Source: Streptomyces sp. NBC_00414
Lineage (GTDB): Bacteria; Actinomycetota; Actinomycetes; Streptomycetales; Streptomycetaceae
DNA length: 64,000 nucleotides
Assembly (NCBI RefSeq): GCF_036038375.1
Contig: NZ_CP107935.1
Coordinates: 8,990,001 to 9,054,000, forward strand
Reading direction: 5' to 3'
Shown here in pieces: positions 17,901 through 29,900 of the stretch. A program made the position numbers and the translations under genes. Position 1 is the first letter of the stretch. Each line of letters begins with the position of its first letter. The notes beneath the pieces were generated by a model that had not been told where the DNA came from, made no database searches, and saw only the letters and a program-made list of their open reading frames with translations.

Positions 17901-20900
17901 ACGTGCTGCTGCCGCTCAACGACGCCCTCGGCCCGGCGCCCTCCACGACCTCCGACCCCGACACAAAGGGCGGCGTCACGACCGACAGTGACCCGGCCCC
18001 CGAGCGAGCCGCGCGCCCGAAGATGGTCTCGGACGCACTGGCCGGTCTGAACGGCAACGGAGTCGCTCCGAACCCCACGGACACCGGCGCACCCGTCACG
18101 GCCAAGCTCGCCACCCTGTCCCGCCCCTGGACCGAGACGGCCACCGACCTGCACCTGGAGTCGGGCAACGGCGATTCGACCGGCGGGCAGATCTCCGGCC
18201 TCGGCGGCGGGCGCGGGCCCGGCGACGGTGGCACCCCGCCGCCACCGCCACCGACCACGCCACCCACCACCTCGGACAATGCCCCCGCGACACCGCCGCC
18301 CGTGGTGCTCCCGCCCACCGGGCGGATCGTCGTGCGCCCCGCGAACAGCGGCCGGACCTCCGCCAACGGGAACAGCCCGGCCCGGCCCACGGGCGAGCCG
18401 GTCGTCACCACCCTGGACGGCCACAAGGTGCCCGTCGCGCAGCTCCGGCGCTTGGTGCCGAGCTCGACGGTCAAGCCCCGACCAGGGCGCGCCGTACAGA
18501 CGTTGACCATCTCGCAGGGCCCGGCCGAGGACGGTACGGCACACGGCGCGGGGCGTCAGGCGCTGCTCGGCCAGGACACCTTCCGCGGCGTGCGCACCAC
18601 GTCCGTCACCCCGGCCACCGCAACGGCCACCACCTCGGCTCCGGCCCCGGAGACCGCCGCGGACCCGCCCGTCCGCCGTACCGTGTTCACCGGCCCGCCG
18701 ACCGCACTCCCCGGCTCGGGCACCAAGCGTGGCGCCGACTACTTCGTCGGGCACGCCACCTCCCGTACGGTCACCCTCGGCACCGACGACGCGGCGCTCC
18801 CCACGGTGAAGGTCAGCGGCGTACAACTCGGCGAGGTGCTCAAGCTCTGGGCGCAGGACGGCGATCAGGACCGGCCGCTGGTGCTGTTCTCCTGCGAGAC
18901 CGGGCGGCAGCCGATGATCGCGGGCCTGCCGGTGGCCCAGCACGTGGCGAACCGCACCGGACGGCAGGTGTACGCGCCGACCACCGAGGTGGGCACGGCC
19001 CGGGACCGGGACGGCAACGTCCGCGCGGTGCTCACCGAGGGGCCGGACGGCCCGGGAGGGTGGCGGCTCTTCACCCCGGAGCCCACCGGCGCCGACCTGG
19101 ACGGGCTGGCGCGCGACGCGGGCCTGCACGCGGGCCCGGATCCGGCCGACGCCTTCGCCCAGGCCCGTACCCTCCAGCAGATCCGCACCCTGCGAGGTGT
19201 CCTCGGCCCGGACGCCGAACAGCGGCCGGAGAACCGGGAGCTGCTCGCCGGACTCGCCTTCGTGGACAACCTGCGCTGGCTCAGCCAGGAGACGGCATCC
19301 CGTTACGGCGACGGCCGGATGACTCCGGACCTGCTGCGCCGGATGGTCGTCGACCGGGGCGCTGCGACGGGCCCCACCGGCAGCGTCACAGTCGGCAGTG
19401 TCACCACGGACAGCGATCCGTCCGCTGAACCCACCGTCGAGCAGTACACCGAATTCCTGCGTGCCGCGGCCGAGTTGCGGAGCACCGCCGGGCCCGACAC
19501 CACGCTCGACGCCCTGCTGCCCCCGCCACCGCCCGCGCTCCCGCCGACCACCCTGGTGTCGCCGGAGGACGTGCGCGGACTCTCCTACTCACCCGCCGCA
19601 CAGATCACCTGGTCGCTCGCCGGCACGCCGCTGCAGTTGTCCGAGCTGGGCCTGAGCGCCGAGGACACCGCCGAACTCGCCCGCCGCAGGCCCGACCTGG
19701 CGCCCGCGTCGAGCCGTCCGGAGAGCCTCGCCGAGGACCTGACCCTCCTCAGCAAGACCACGCCCGGCACCGCGGACATCGTGCACGCGGACGGCCTGGC
19801 CCTCCGGCGGCTGGACACCCCCGGCGGCGGCAACTGCCTCTTCCGGGGAGTGCTCGACAGCGCGCGCAGCCAGGACATACCGCCGGCGTGGGCCGCGCAG
19901 AACATCGCCAACCTTCGCCGCCTGTTGCGCGACCGGATCGCCGGGACCGAACTGGGCGACAACATGGGCGCGGCGATCGCGGACCCGGTGTTCGCCGTGG
20001 TGGACGACCTGCGGATGCGCGCTCTCGCCGGGGTGGAGGACGAGGCCGAGCTGAAGCAGATCACGCAGGACTGGGACCGGATCGCGCAGGACGTCATCAC
20101 CGGCGCCGACACCGCCGAGTGGCAACGGATCATCGGGGAGAGCGACTACCCGCAGCTCGCCGCCGTGGTGCCCACACCCGCCGCCGCGCGAAAGCTCGGA
20201 ACCGGGAAACTGGTCGCCGCTGCGGCCGAACTGTCCGACCTGTGGGCCTCCCCCTTCGCCGACCTGCTCCCGGAAGCGCTGGCGCACACCCTCGACCTCG
20301 ACCTGCGACTCGTCCAGCCCGACCCGAGGACGCCGGGTACCACCTTCGTCAACACCCTCAACCCGGGCGGCCAGGGCGGCACCCTGCACCTGTCCTACAA
20401 CGGTACCGACCACTACGACGCCCTGGTTCCGGCCTCGGCGCCCATCACCCCCGTACCGGACCCGAACACGACTCCGAACCCCAACAGCAAGCCGGACTCC
20501 GGCACCACGAAGGACCCGGCCGTCCAGGACCCGACGGTTCTGGACTCGGACGGCGACGGTGTCTTCGGGGAGTGGCTGCGCAGCATGGGCGGGGTCACCG
20601 ACCTCGACAGCCCCGACACCGACACCGAGACGTCCGACACGGAGACACCCGACACCGAGACACCCGACACCGAGACGCCCGACCGGGGCGACCCGGTACC
20701 GCTGGAGACCCAGCTCGAACGGCACCGCCCGGCGCGCCTGCTGACCGGCCTGGACGCCCCGCCGCCGGGGCCGGCACCGACCACTGTCACGTTCGAGGAC
20801 GGCAGCCGGCTCCTCACGGTCCTGATCAGCCCGGACGCCGATCCGGGCGACGGCACCCCGGCCGCCCCGACGACCGGAACCCCGCTGAGCCCTCCGACCG

Positions 20901-23900
20901 GACTCTTCACCGGCCTCGGCAAGACCACGCTCCGCTCGCCCGAGCAGGTGGCCGAGGAGATCCTGAGCAAGCTTCCGGCGAAGCTGCGCGCCCAGTTCGA
21001 CAGAGCGGAGCTGCTGCGGCTCCTGACCCAGCAGCCCGACGCCTTCACCGCCCCGCGCGGTGCGCGCTTCGTGGGCCGGGAGAAGTCGGGGGTCGGCCAC
21101 GAGATGACGGTCGAGGCCATCCCGTACCACCGCTGGGAACGCTTCTCCAACGTGGGCGGCGCCACCGTCCGGCTGGACACCATGCGACGCGGCCAGGCAG
21201 GCACGGGCGGCGGGCGCAGTGTCGGGTTCGGGCGGCGCATCGCCGGCGGTCTGAGCATGGGACCCCCGCTCAACTGGCTCCTGAAGATCGGCTTCTCGCT
21301 CGGCTGGACCCGCAAGACCGACTACGCGCAGGGCACCCAGGCGTACAACCAGTCCGAGTGGCGCAACTGGGAGGGTTCGCACCTGCACCTGGACGACGTC
21401 CACTACCGCGTGCGGGTGGACCGTGTCACCGAGGCGCCGACGACCACCACGGCCGCCCCCACGACGACCACCCCGCCCACCCCGGCACGGCCGACCCCGA
21501 ACTGGCAGCGCACGAACGTGCACACCGCGGAGTTCGCGATGCGCGACGGGCTGAGCTGGCGACTGCCGGACGACCTCACCGTGCCCTACAAGGGGCCGCA
21601 GCGGGCACCGAAGACGCTCACCTTCCCGGACGGCATCGAGCCGCGGATGACCGACACCACCGGGCTGCACCTGACGGACTCGCCGGAGGACGTGGCGATC
21701 GCCATCTCCGGTGCGCGGCCCGGAAGTTCGGCGCACCGCACCCTGGTCTCCTACGTCCGGCCGGGTCGGCTGCTCTCTCTGTTCGGCCGGTTCTCCGGAC
21801 CGGTGACCGGGCCCGAGCTGACCCGGGGCAGCGGGCAGCATCCGCTGGGGCACCTGATCGTGGAGCGGTCGGTACCGAACCGGGCGACCCTGGTCACCGA
21901 GTCGGTCAAGGCGGAGCTGCGCGACCTCACCCAGACCACCTACCAGAACGAGCGCGGGCACGTCCGTGACACCCGTCTGGGCTTCCAGGTCACCGCGGGA
22001 CCGAACTACACCCTCGCCGGTCTGGAGACCGACGTACGCCTCCAGGGCGGCCCCCTCGTCCGCGCCGACCTCTCCACCGGGCGCGGTCACTATCTCGGCG
22101 TCGACGCGGCCCGGAAGACCACCGGCCGCATCCGTAACCAGCCTGTGGCGCTCTACCGGGTGGAACGCACGCTGATGGTGCGCAAGCCCGGCGAACTGCC
22201 GTCGGCGGCCCGCCCGGTGCGGGTGGTCAGCCTGGACTGGATCTCCACGCAGGACGCGCGCCGCCTCGCGGGCTGGGACAGTCGTACCCCCGGCCAGGCG
22301 GGCCCCAACCCGGACGCCGAGCCGCCGGTGCCGTGGTACCTCAGCCGGGAGGACCCGGTCCACCTGAGCGGTCAGGTCCGGGCCGAGGGTTTCCGTCCGA
22401 TCGCCGCCCCTCAGACGCAGACTCCGCCGCCGCTCCCGCCTCCTGTCCAGACCCAGACCCAGACCCAGTCTCAGCCGCAGACTCAGGTGCAGCCGTCCAC
22501 CCAGGGCCAGACCCAGACCCAGACCCAACCCTCGACCCAGAATCAGCCGTCGACCCAGAAACAGACGCCGCCGCCCGCCCCGCAGGACCCCATGGTGGCG
22601 TTCACGGACACCGTGCTGGACACGCTGCACCGCTCGTACCCGTCGCTGTTCGTCCCGCCGTTCATGCTGCGGCATCCGCGGCTGGCCAAGTTCTGGTACG
22701 GCGACGGCCGGATGCGGACCGCGCTGCACAACGACCGTCAGGTGCGCGAGGCGCTGAACCGGCCCAGCCTGGCGCAGAGCCTGGACGACCTGTCCACCAC
22801 GGGTGTGCCGGTCACCCTCACCGAGGACGGCAAGGTGCGCCGCGGCCACCACACGCTCATCCTCAGGGCGCGCCTCACCGACCGACGCTTCGAGACCACC
22901 ATGAGCGAGCGCTCGCTGCGCAACGCGGTGATCGGCACCGAGGTCTCGGGCCAGGGACAGCAGGCGTCCGTCACCCTGTCCGGCGGTGTCGAGATGGGTG
23001 TCGGGCCGCGCGACCACGACAAGGACCCCGAGGCCGGAGTGCCGCGCCAGGCGGGCAGCGTGGCGGTCGGGCTCCGGCACGCGCGGACCGACCAGAAGGC
23101 CACCAGGAACACGGTCGCGGTCGTCCACGACCACCTGATGTTCCAGACCGGCGCCGACCTCTACAGCTACCAGGTGGAACTGGGCGCCACCTTCGAGGGC
23201 CACCGCCGCCCACGCGGCTGGGCGAGGCTCGCCTCGGTCGGCCTGCTCGGCGCGGGCGTCTTCGTCAGCAAGGTCGAGGAACGGCCCCTGTTCACCCGGG
23301 GCAACGAGACCGTGGGCCGGGTGGAGCTGGCCGTACCGGCCGCGCACGGCTCCGACCGGTACGCCCCCGCCGATCCGCCGCAGACCGGTACGACGTCGAC
23401 CGGCACGACGCCGACGGGTACGACGCCCGCCACCGCGACCACGCCCGCCCCGCGGCAGCTCTCCGCGACCGTGGCGGACGAACTGCTCGACGGCATCCGC
23501 CCGTTGCCGGGGACGGACTCGGCCGACCAGCAGCTCACCAAGAAGCTGCTCAGCGCCCCGCACGTGGTACTCAGCGCCGAGGGCGGCCCGCAGCGCCAGC
23601 AGCTCATGCAGGACACCGCCGACCGTGCCTCGGGCACCTCCTGGCACGTCAGCGCCCCCGGCGCCCCGGTGCGCACCGCGCTGCGCCGCGCGATGGCGAA
23701 CCTCAGCGTTGCCGGTCAACTCGGCCAGTACCTGGGCCCGTTCGGCTCCCGCGTCGCCGGCCTCAACGGCGCCGGACCGTTCAGGACCCACTACCTCAAG
23801 GGAGTGGTCCGCGGAGAGCTGAGCAACTTCCGCGTCAAGAGCGACCCCAAGCCCGCCAGCTCCGAGACCACCGTCGGCAACGAACACCGCGTCAACGGCA

Positions 23901-26900
23901 GCGCGAGCACCGGCTCACGCACCACCCTCGGCCTCCAGGGCGCCGACACACCCCTGCAGCGGTCCCCGGGCGGACCGGCGGTGGTCGGCTCCTACTCGGC
24001 CGCCCTGCAGTACGCCTGGGGCAAGGGCCGCAGCGTCTCGCAGACCCTCACCCGGGGGCGCAACACCACCCTCTCCTACGCCGGGCGCATGTACCTGGTG
24101 GTCGCCGACACCGCCGAGACCATCGCGGTACGGGACCGGTGGACGGCCGCGATGGGCGCGATCGGCACCCGTGCCGGGGCCGGTATCAGCTCCGCGGCCG
24201 GACTCGTCTCCGACCGCCTCGGCAACAGCCTCGCCCCGCGCCGGGCCGCCGCCGCGCTCCAGCGCATCCGCGACGCGGTGATGTTCCATCTGCCGATGCA
24301 GGACGTCATCGAGGCCGGACTCGCCCCGGACGGGCTGGGCGACAAGACCCCGCACAACCTCGGCCGCGGCTACCGGCTGCCCCCCTACCTGCGGTTCCGC
24401 CGCTTCCCCACCCACCCCAGCGGCCAGCTCGACGCCGGCCCCGTGGTGAAGCAGCTGATGCAGCAGCTGGAGCAGATCGGGGTTCCCTCGCACGACCGGG
24501 AGCAGGTCCTCCAGCGGCTCTCCCCGGACTTCCTCGCCGCCCACCTGCACGAGCTGACGACCGACGGGCTGAACCTGCCGGTCCGCTACCGCACCTGGAA
24601 GAACCCCTTCCACCTGCCCGTCAACGGCAGCCCGGGACAGCTCCAGTTCAAGCTGACACCGATCACCACCACGGTGGACAGGCTGCGTACCGGCTACGAG
24701 CTGGAGGACTACCGCACCACCGCCCGCGACGACGCCGGGGGAGTCTCGCAGGACCGCGGCGCCGACGTGACGCTCAGCGGGGGCCAGCGCGCCGCGGAGG
24801 ACGGCATCCTCATCGCCAACCCCTCCCTCCAGGGCACCGCGGCCAAGCAGCGGTCGAGCAATCGGATCCAGACCGCCGGCACCACCGCGATGCCGAACAT
24901 CGCCACCACCCAGGCCCACGCCGAGATCATCACCAGCTACTCCCTCACCGTCACCATGACGAACGCGACCGGGGACGCGCTCGCCCCCGGTATCCCCGCC
25001 ACCCCCGTCGGCACCCTCAACGAGGTCCTCCCGGCCAGCCTGCTCACCCCGGAGGGCGACGGCGCCGACGGCGCGCTCACCGAGCAGGACGTACCGGAAC
25101 CGCAGCGCGCGGTACGGGTACTGACCGCCGCGCAGGCCCGCCCCGAGGGCATCGCCACCTGGCGCACCTCCGCCGCCGGGGACCCCGGCGGCAGCCCCGA
25201 CCCGGACGTCCTGCCCTTCGACGACCAGATCGGCTCCGGCATCCTCGCCGTGGACATCCGCGGCGCGGCCAACGTGCACGACGCCCTGACCATCGCCACC
25301 GCCCGCGCCGACGGCTTCGGAGACAGCGACCTCGGCAGCCGGCACACCGGCGCCGGCCTCGGCAGCCGGGTACGCATGGCCCGCCTCACCTCGCTCACCG
25401 GCCTCGGCACCGCGCCCGGCCAGGCCCAGCAGGAGGCCACCACCCAGGTCGGCCTGACCGGCGGCTTCCGCGAGGCACTCGGCGCGAACGGCGCACCACT
25501 GCCCACCCAGGCGTCCTCCCACCTCTTCGGCCAGTCGCACACCGCCGACTCCCGCCTCTACGCCAAGATGCACCGCCGCGGGGCGCGGCTGCTCGCCGTG
25601 GAGAACAAGCCGCGCATGGAAGCCATGCAACGGGCCAAGACCTCCGACGCGTTCGAGGCGGGCATCACCGACAACGTCGAGGGCGCGGTCGGCACCGCGC
25701 CGCTGGCGGGCAACAGCAACGCCGGTGTGACCAACCCGGGCGCCACGGTCCCGATCGGCGGCACGAACGACGGCACCAACCTCAAGAGCACCACGGACAC
25801 CACCCTCGGCACCCACAACAAGGTCCTCACCGACCGGAGCATGCTCTTCGCCCTGCCGGTGAGCTGGCTTTCGGTGGCCGAGGTGGACCACCGGTTCACC
25901 GACAGCCGCGCGATGCACGCGCTCGGCAAGGCCAAGCGCGGTCCGCGCGCCGCCGAGGCCGAGACCACCGCCCTGGTCTGGCTGCGCGAGGACCTCGCCC
26001 GCGACTACGGCCTCCTGGACGAGTCCACGCTCACCGACGAGGTCCTCAAGGCCTGGGACAGCCAGGCCAAGGCCGCTGCCGACCTCGCCACGGCCGAGAA
26101 GAACTACTACGACGCCCGGGCGCGGTCCCGGGAGACCTGGCTCGACCTGAGCGACGAGGACCGGACCGCGCTCGGCGACGACAACTCCGGCGAGCCGACC
26201 GACCTGCCGCCGGACGTGTTCTACTCCCCGGCCGTCATCGCCTGGCAGGCCGCCCGCGAGGAGGTGTACCGCTGGGAGAAGCGCACCGACGCCGCCGCCG
26301 AGGACCACCACCGCCTGCAGCTCGCCGCCTCCCGCCTCACCGCCCACCACCAGGGTTCGGCCACGGTCACGGTGCCGGACCGGCCGCAGGAGTACACCGA
26401 GCCGGGCTGGCGCTCCGAGGCACCCGCGCCGTACGTCGTCGCCGACGGGACCGACTCCGCGCCGCGCACCATCACCTCGCCGGACGGCGCCACGGTGCGC
26501 GAACTGCACGACATGCCGCACGACGGCGCCTCGTTCTTCCACGCGCTGCTTGCCGCCGCCGACACCCGGGGCCGTCTGCCGTACCTGCTCGGCGACGACC
26601 TCGCCGCCCGGTTCACCAGCGACCCCGGCAACCCGGACGTAACCGCGGAAGCCATCGGCACCGCCCGCGACCGCCTCGCCTGGGAACTGGGCAAGGACGG
26701 CAACGGCGACCTGCTCGACGCCCTTGCCCTGGACGCCGCGGACACCTTCACCCAGGCCGAACTCGACGCCGCGGGAGTGGAGTTCACTCCCGCTCAGCAG
26801 GCCGAGTTCGATGCCTTCGGCCGGCTCCCGCAGACCTACTGGCCGACTCCCGATCAGCGGGCGGCGCTCGCCACGCAGGCGCTGTCCCGCCCGTTCGCGA

Positions 26901-29900
26901 GCGAGCCGCGACAGGACGGCACGGCCCTCTCGGACAACGAGCCGCCCGAGCGCCGCGCGGGGGACCACGGTGGCGCCGACCTGCTGCCCGCCCTCGCCGC
27001 CCGGGTCCTGGGCACGCCGCTCACCGTGGTCACCGACGAGGGCCGCGACCAGCTGTTCCTGCCGCACGGCATCGACCCGGCCTCCGTCGACCCGGCCGCC
27101 GATCCGGTCCTCTTCGCCACCGACGGCTTCTTCCACGCAGCCCTCCCGCCCGGCACCCCGCCGCCGGTCGCCACCGCGCTGCCGGGTCCGGCGACCTCTG
27201 AGACCTCGGAGACTTCGAAGTCCTCTGAGACCTCGACCACAGCGACCAACTCCGGTACGAACACCGGGACCTCGACCACCGGGACCGTCGCGACTCCGGA
27301 CACCGACACCACACGGCCCGCACCGGAGAAGCCGCCCGCGCACCGGACCCACACCACCGCGCCCTGGCTGCCGCCCGCCGACAGCACAGGCCCGCGCTAC
27401 CGCCTGAACCGCGACGGCGTCCTCACCGCACCCGACGGCGCCACCTACACCCAGGGCACGCCCACCGGCCGTGGGAACGGCTTCTTCGGCGCGCTCTCCA
27501 CCACCTTGCTGCAGGCCGCGCAACAGCCCGGACTCGCCCGCCCGGTGGCGTCTCGGCTGCGCCGGCGCGCCGGGGTGTCGCCCGCCGAACTGATGCGCCT
27601 GAACGGTCTGCCCGGCGACCAGGCAGAGCGCGACTCGCTCTTCTCGCCGCCGCCTCCGGTGGTCCGCCTCGGCGACCCGGCGCCGAGCCAGTACACCCTC
27701 GACGGCATTCTGCGCCGCCACCTCGCCGAGGCCCCGTGGGGCCCCGGAGCCGACCAGGCGCTGGCCAAGTGGGCCGCCGCGGCGACCGGCGCCACCGTCA
27801 CGCTGATCGAGGAGAACGGAACCGCCCACACCTACGCCGGCCCGGCCGGCGACGACGGCCCGCACCTCCGGCTCCGCCGCCGGGGTGGGGACTTCGTCCC
27901 CCTGACCCTGCACACCCCGGCGCCCCCGCCGAAGGCTTCCGAGTCCAAGGACTCGAAGTCGCCGGAGTCCAAGGACTCGAAGGCCCCCGAGACGAAGGGT
28001 CCGAAGACTCCGGAGACCAAGGGCCCGAAGACGCCGACGCCGAAGGACACGACGGCGCCGAAGGACTTGACGGCGCCGGAAGACTTGTTGGCGCCGAAGA
28101 TCGAGGGCACGGAGGGCGAGGGCACGGAGGTCGAGGTTCTGGGGCCGGACACTTCGACGCAGACTCCGGTGGTGCCGCCCGCGCCGCCCCTGCCGCCGGT
28201 CCCGGACCCGGCCTCGCAGGATGCGACGTTGCAGGACGCGGTCGTCCTTCCGTTGCCCCCGTCGCCGACCGGCAACGACCTCCCGGGTCTCCTGGAGGAG
28301 GAGGCGTACGAGCTGAGCACGCTGTCCGGCGCCGACGACGGCACGGACGCCCCCGCGAGCTCGGACACGGCGCCGGTCCCGTCGGAACCGGTCCTGCGCC
28401 CCTTCAAGCTGGGGAACTTCGAGTTCACCAACCTGAACCAGACGGACAGGTACATCGACAAGGCGGTCAGGATCGCCGGGCTGCTCGACGAGCACAGCAC
28501 CATCAAGAACTACGTCGGCGACCGCCCGGTCCGGATCACCCTGCACCTGCGCACGACGGAGACCCCGGCCGACGTACGCGACCTGGGTGACGAGGGCGTT
28601 CAGATCAACCTGGCGAGCTACTACTTCGAGAAGTACGACACCGGTTACATCATGGGGATGCTGGCCCACGAGATCGGCCTGCACCCCCTCGCCTCCCGCA
28701 ACACGGAGATTCCGGAGCAGGAAGAGGCGTACCGGGGCATGCCCCTGCCGGTACCGGGGCTGACCGACCTGAAGACGCCGCGCACCATGAACACGGAGGG
28801 TGCGGGCCAGGCCGACCACATCATGGCCGCCTACTCCAAGACCATCCGGTACGGGATCTACCGCGACATCGTCATAGAGATGGCCAAGGTGCTCGCTCAG
28901 CACGCCCGGGTCGGCGTCGCGGGAGCCAAGTCCCAGGACGTCACCGACCTCTTCGACACCTACCTGATGGACCTCGCCTCCATCGCGGTCACCAGCGACT
29001 ACCGGATGAACGCGGTCAAGGAGCCCAACTACACGGCGAGGGTCTACAACGCCTACAAGGTCATGCTCCACGACCAGTTGGAGGGCAACACCGCTCTTCG
29101 TGACCTCCTGCCGTCGAACAAGAGCCTGTTCGGCATCGCACGGTCCTTCACCCAGCTCGCCACCAGCATCGCGACCAACAACCGCGGCGACAGCATCCAG
29201 CAGCCGGTTGCTCCGGAGCAGGCCGCGGGCAACACCGGCGAGGCACGCCCCCGGCTGCCCGAGCCCGGCACCACCGGCACGGGCACCGGTAGCGAGACGC
29301 CGACCCCGCCACCCGGCACCTCGCAGCCCAGAGGGCCGCGCGACAACCGCCCCCGGTTCGTGGTGCGTTCCGGCTTCGACGCCCGCCGGTTCTCGTACCG
29401 GGGCGAGCCGGTCACCGACCTCACTGTCCGCATCGCGTTGCGCGGCACGGACGGCCAGGCCGCCCATGTGTTCGACCAGCTCACGGCTGGTGTGGAGGAG
29501 TTCCTGAACGCCCCGCACCACCGCCTGCTGAACGGTGACCGGCTGCATGTCACGGTCGAGCTGGTCGACCCCTCGCAGTCACCGCGGTCACCGAATTCAA
29601 AGTCACCGCATCTGACGGTGGACCTGGCGGGCCGGGACCAGGCGATGGACCAGGTCACCTGGTGGGCCGACGCCGCCCCGGTCCAGTTGGTGCACGAGCT
29701 CACCCATCAGCTCGGCCTGCGCGACGAGTACCGGGATGCCGAATCCCCGCACCGCCCGCACATCCTCGGCAGCCTGCTGGGTGATCTCAACGAGGCCCCC
29801 GAAGACCCCTCGCTCGCCGCCGCCGGCCTGCGCGACCGGCACATGGCCCTGCTCGGAGCGCTCATCGGAGATGTGACTCCGGCGCCTCAGCAGGACGGCG

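Noticed and set aside
10019..19129. A 3036-codon open frame on the minus strand opposite the ESX accessory genes and the giant gene
   Set aside because: It is composed of Val/Gly/Arg/Ala/Leu runs, has no recognisable domain, and overlaps the plus-strand genes that have motifs and third-position GC bias. Such antisense frames are a by-product of high GC.
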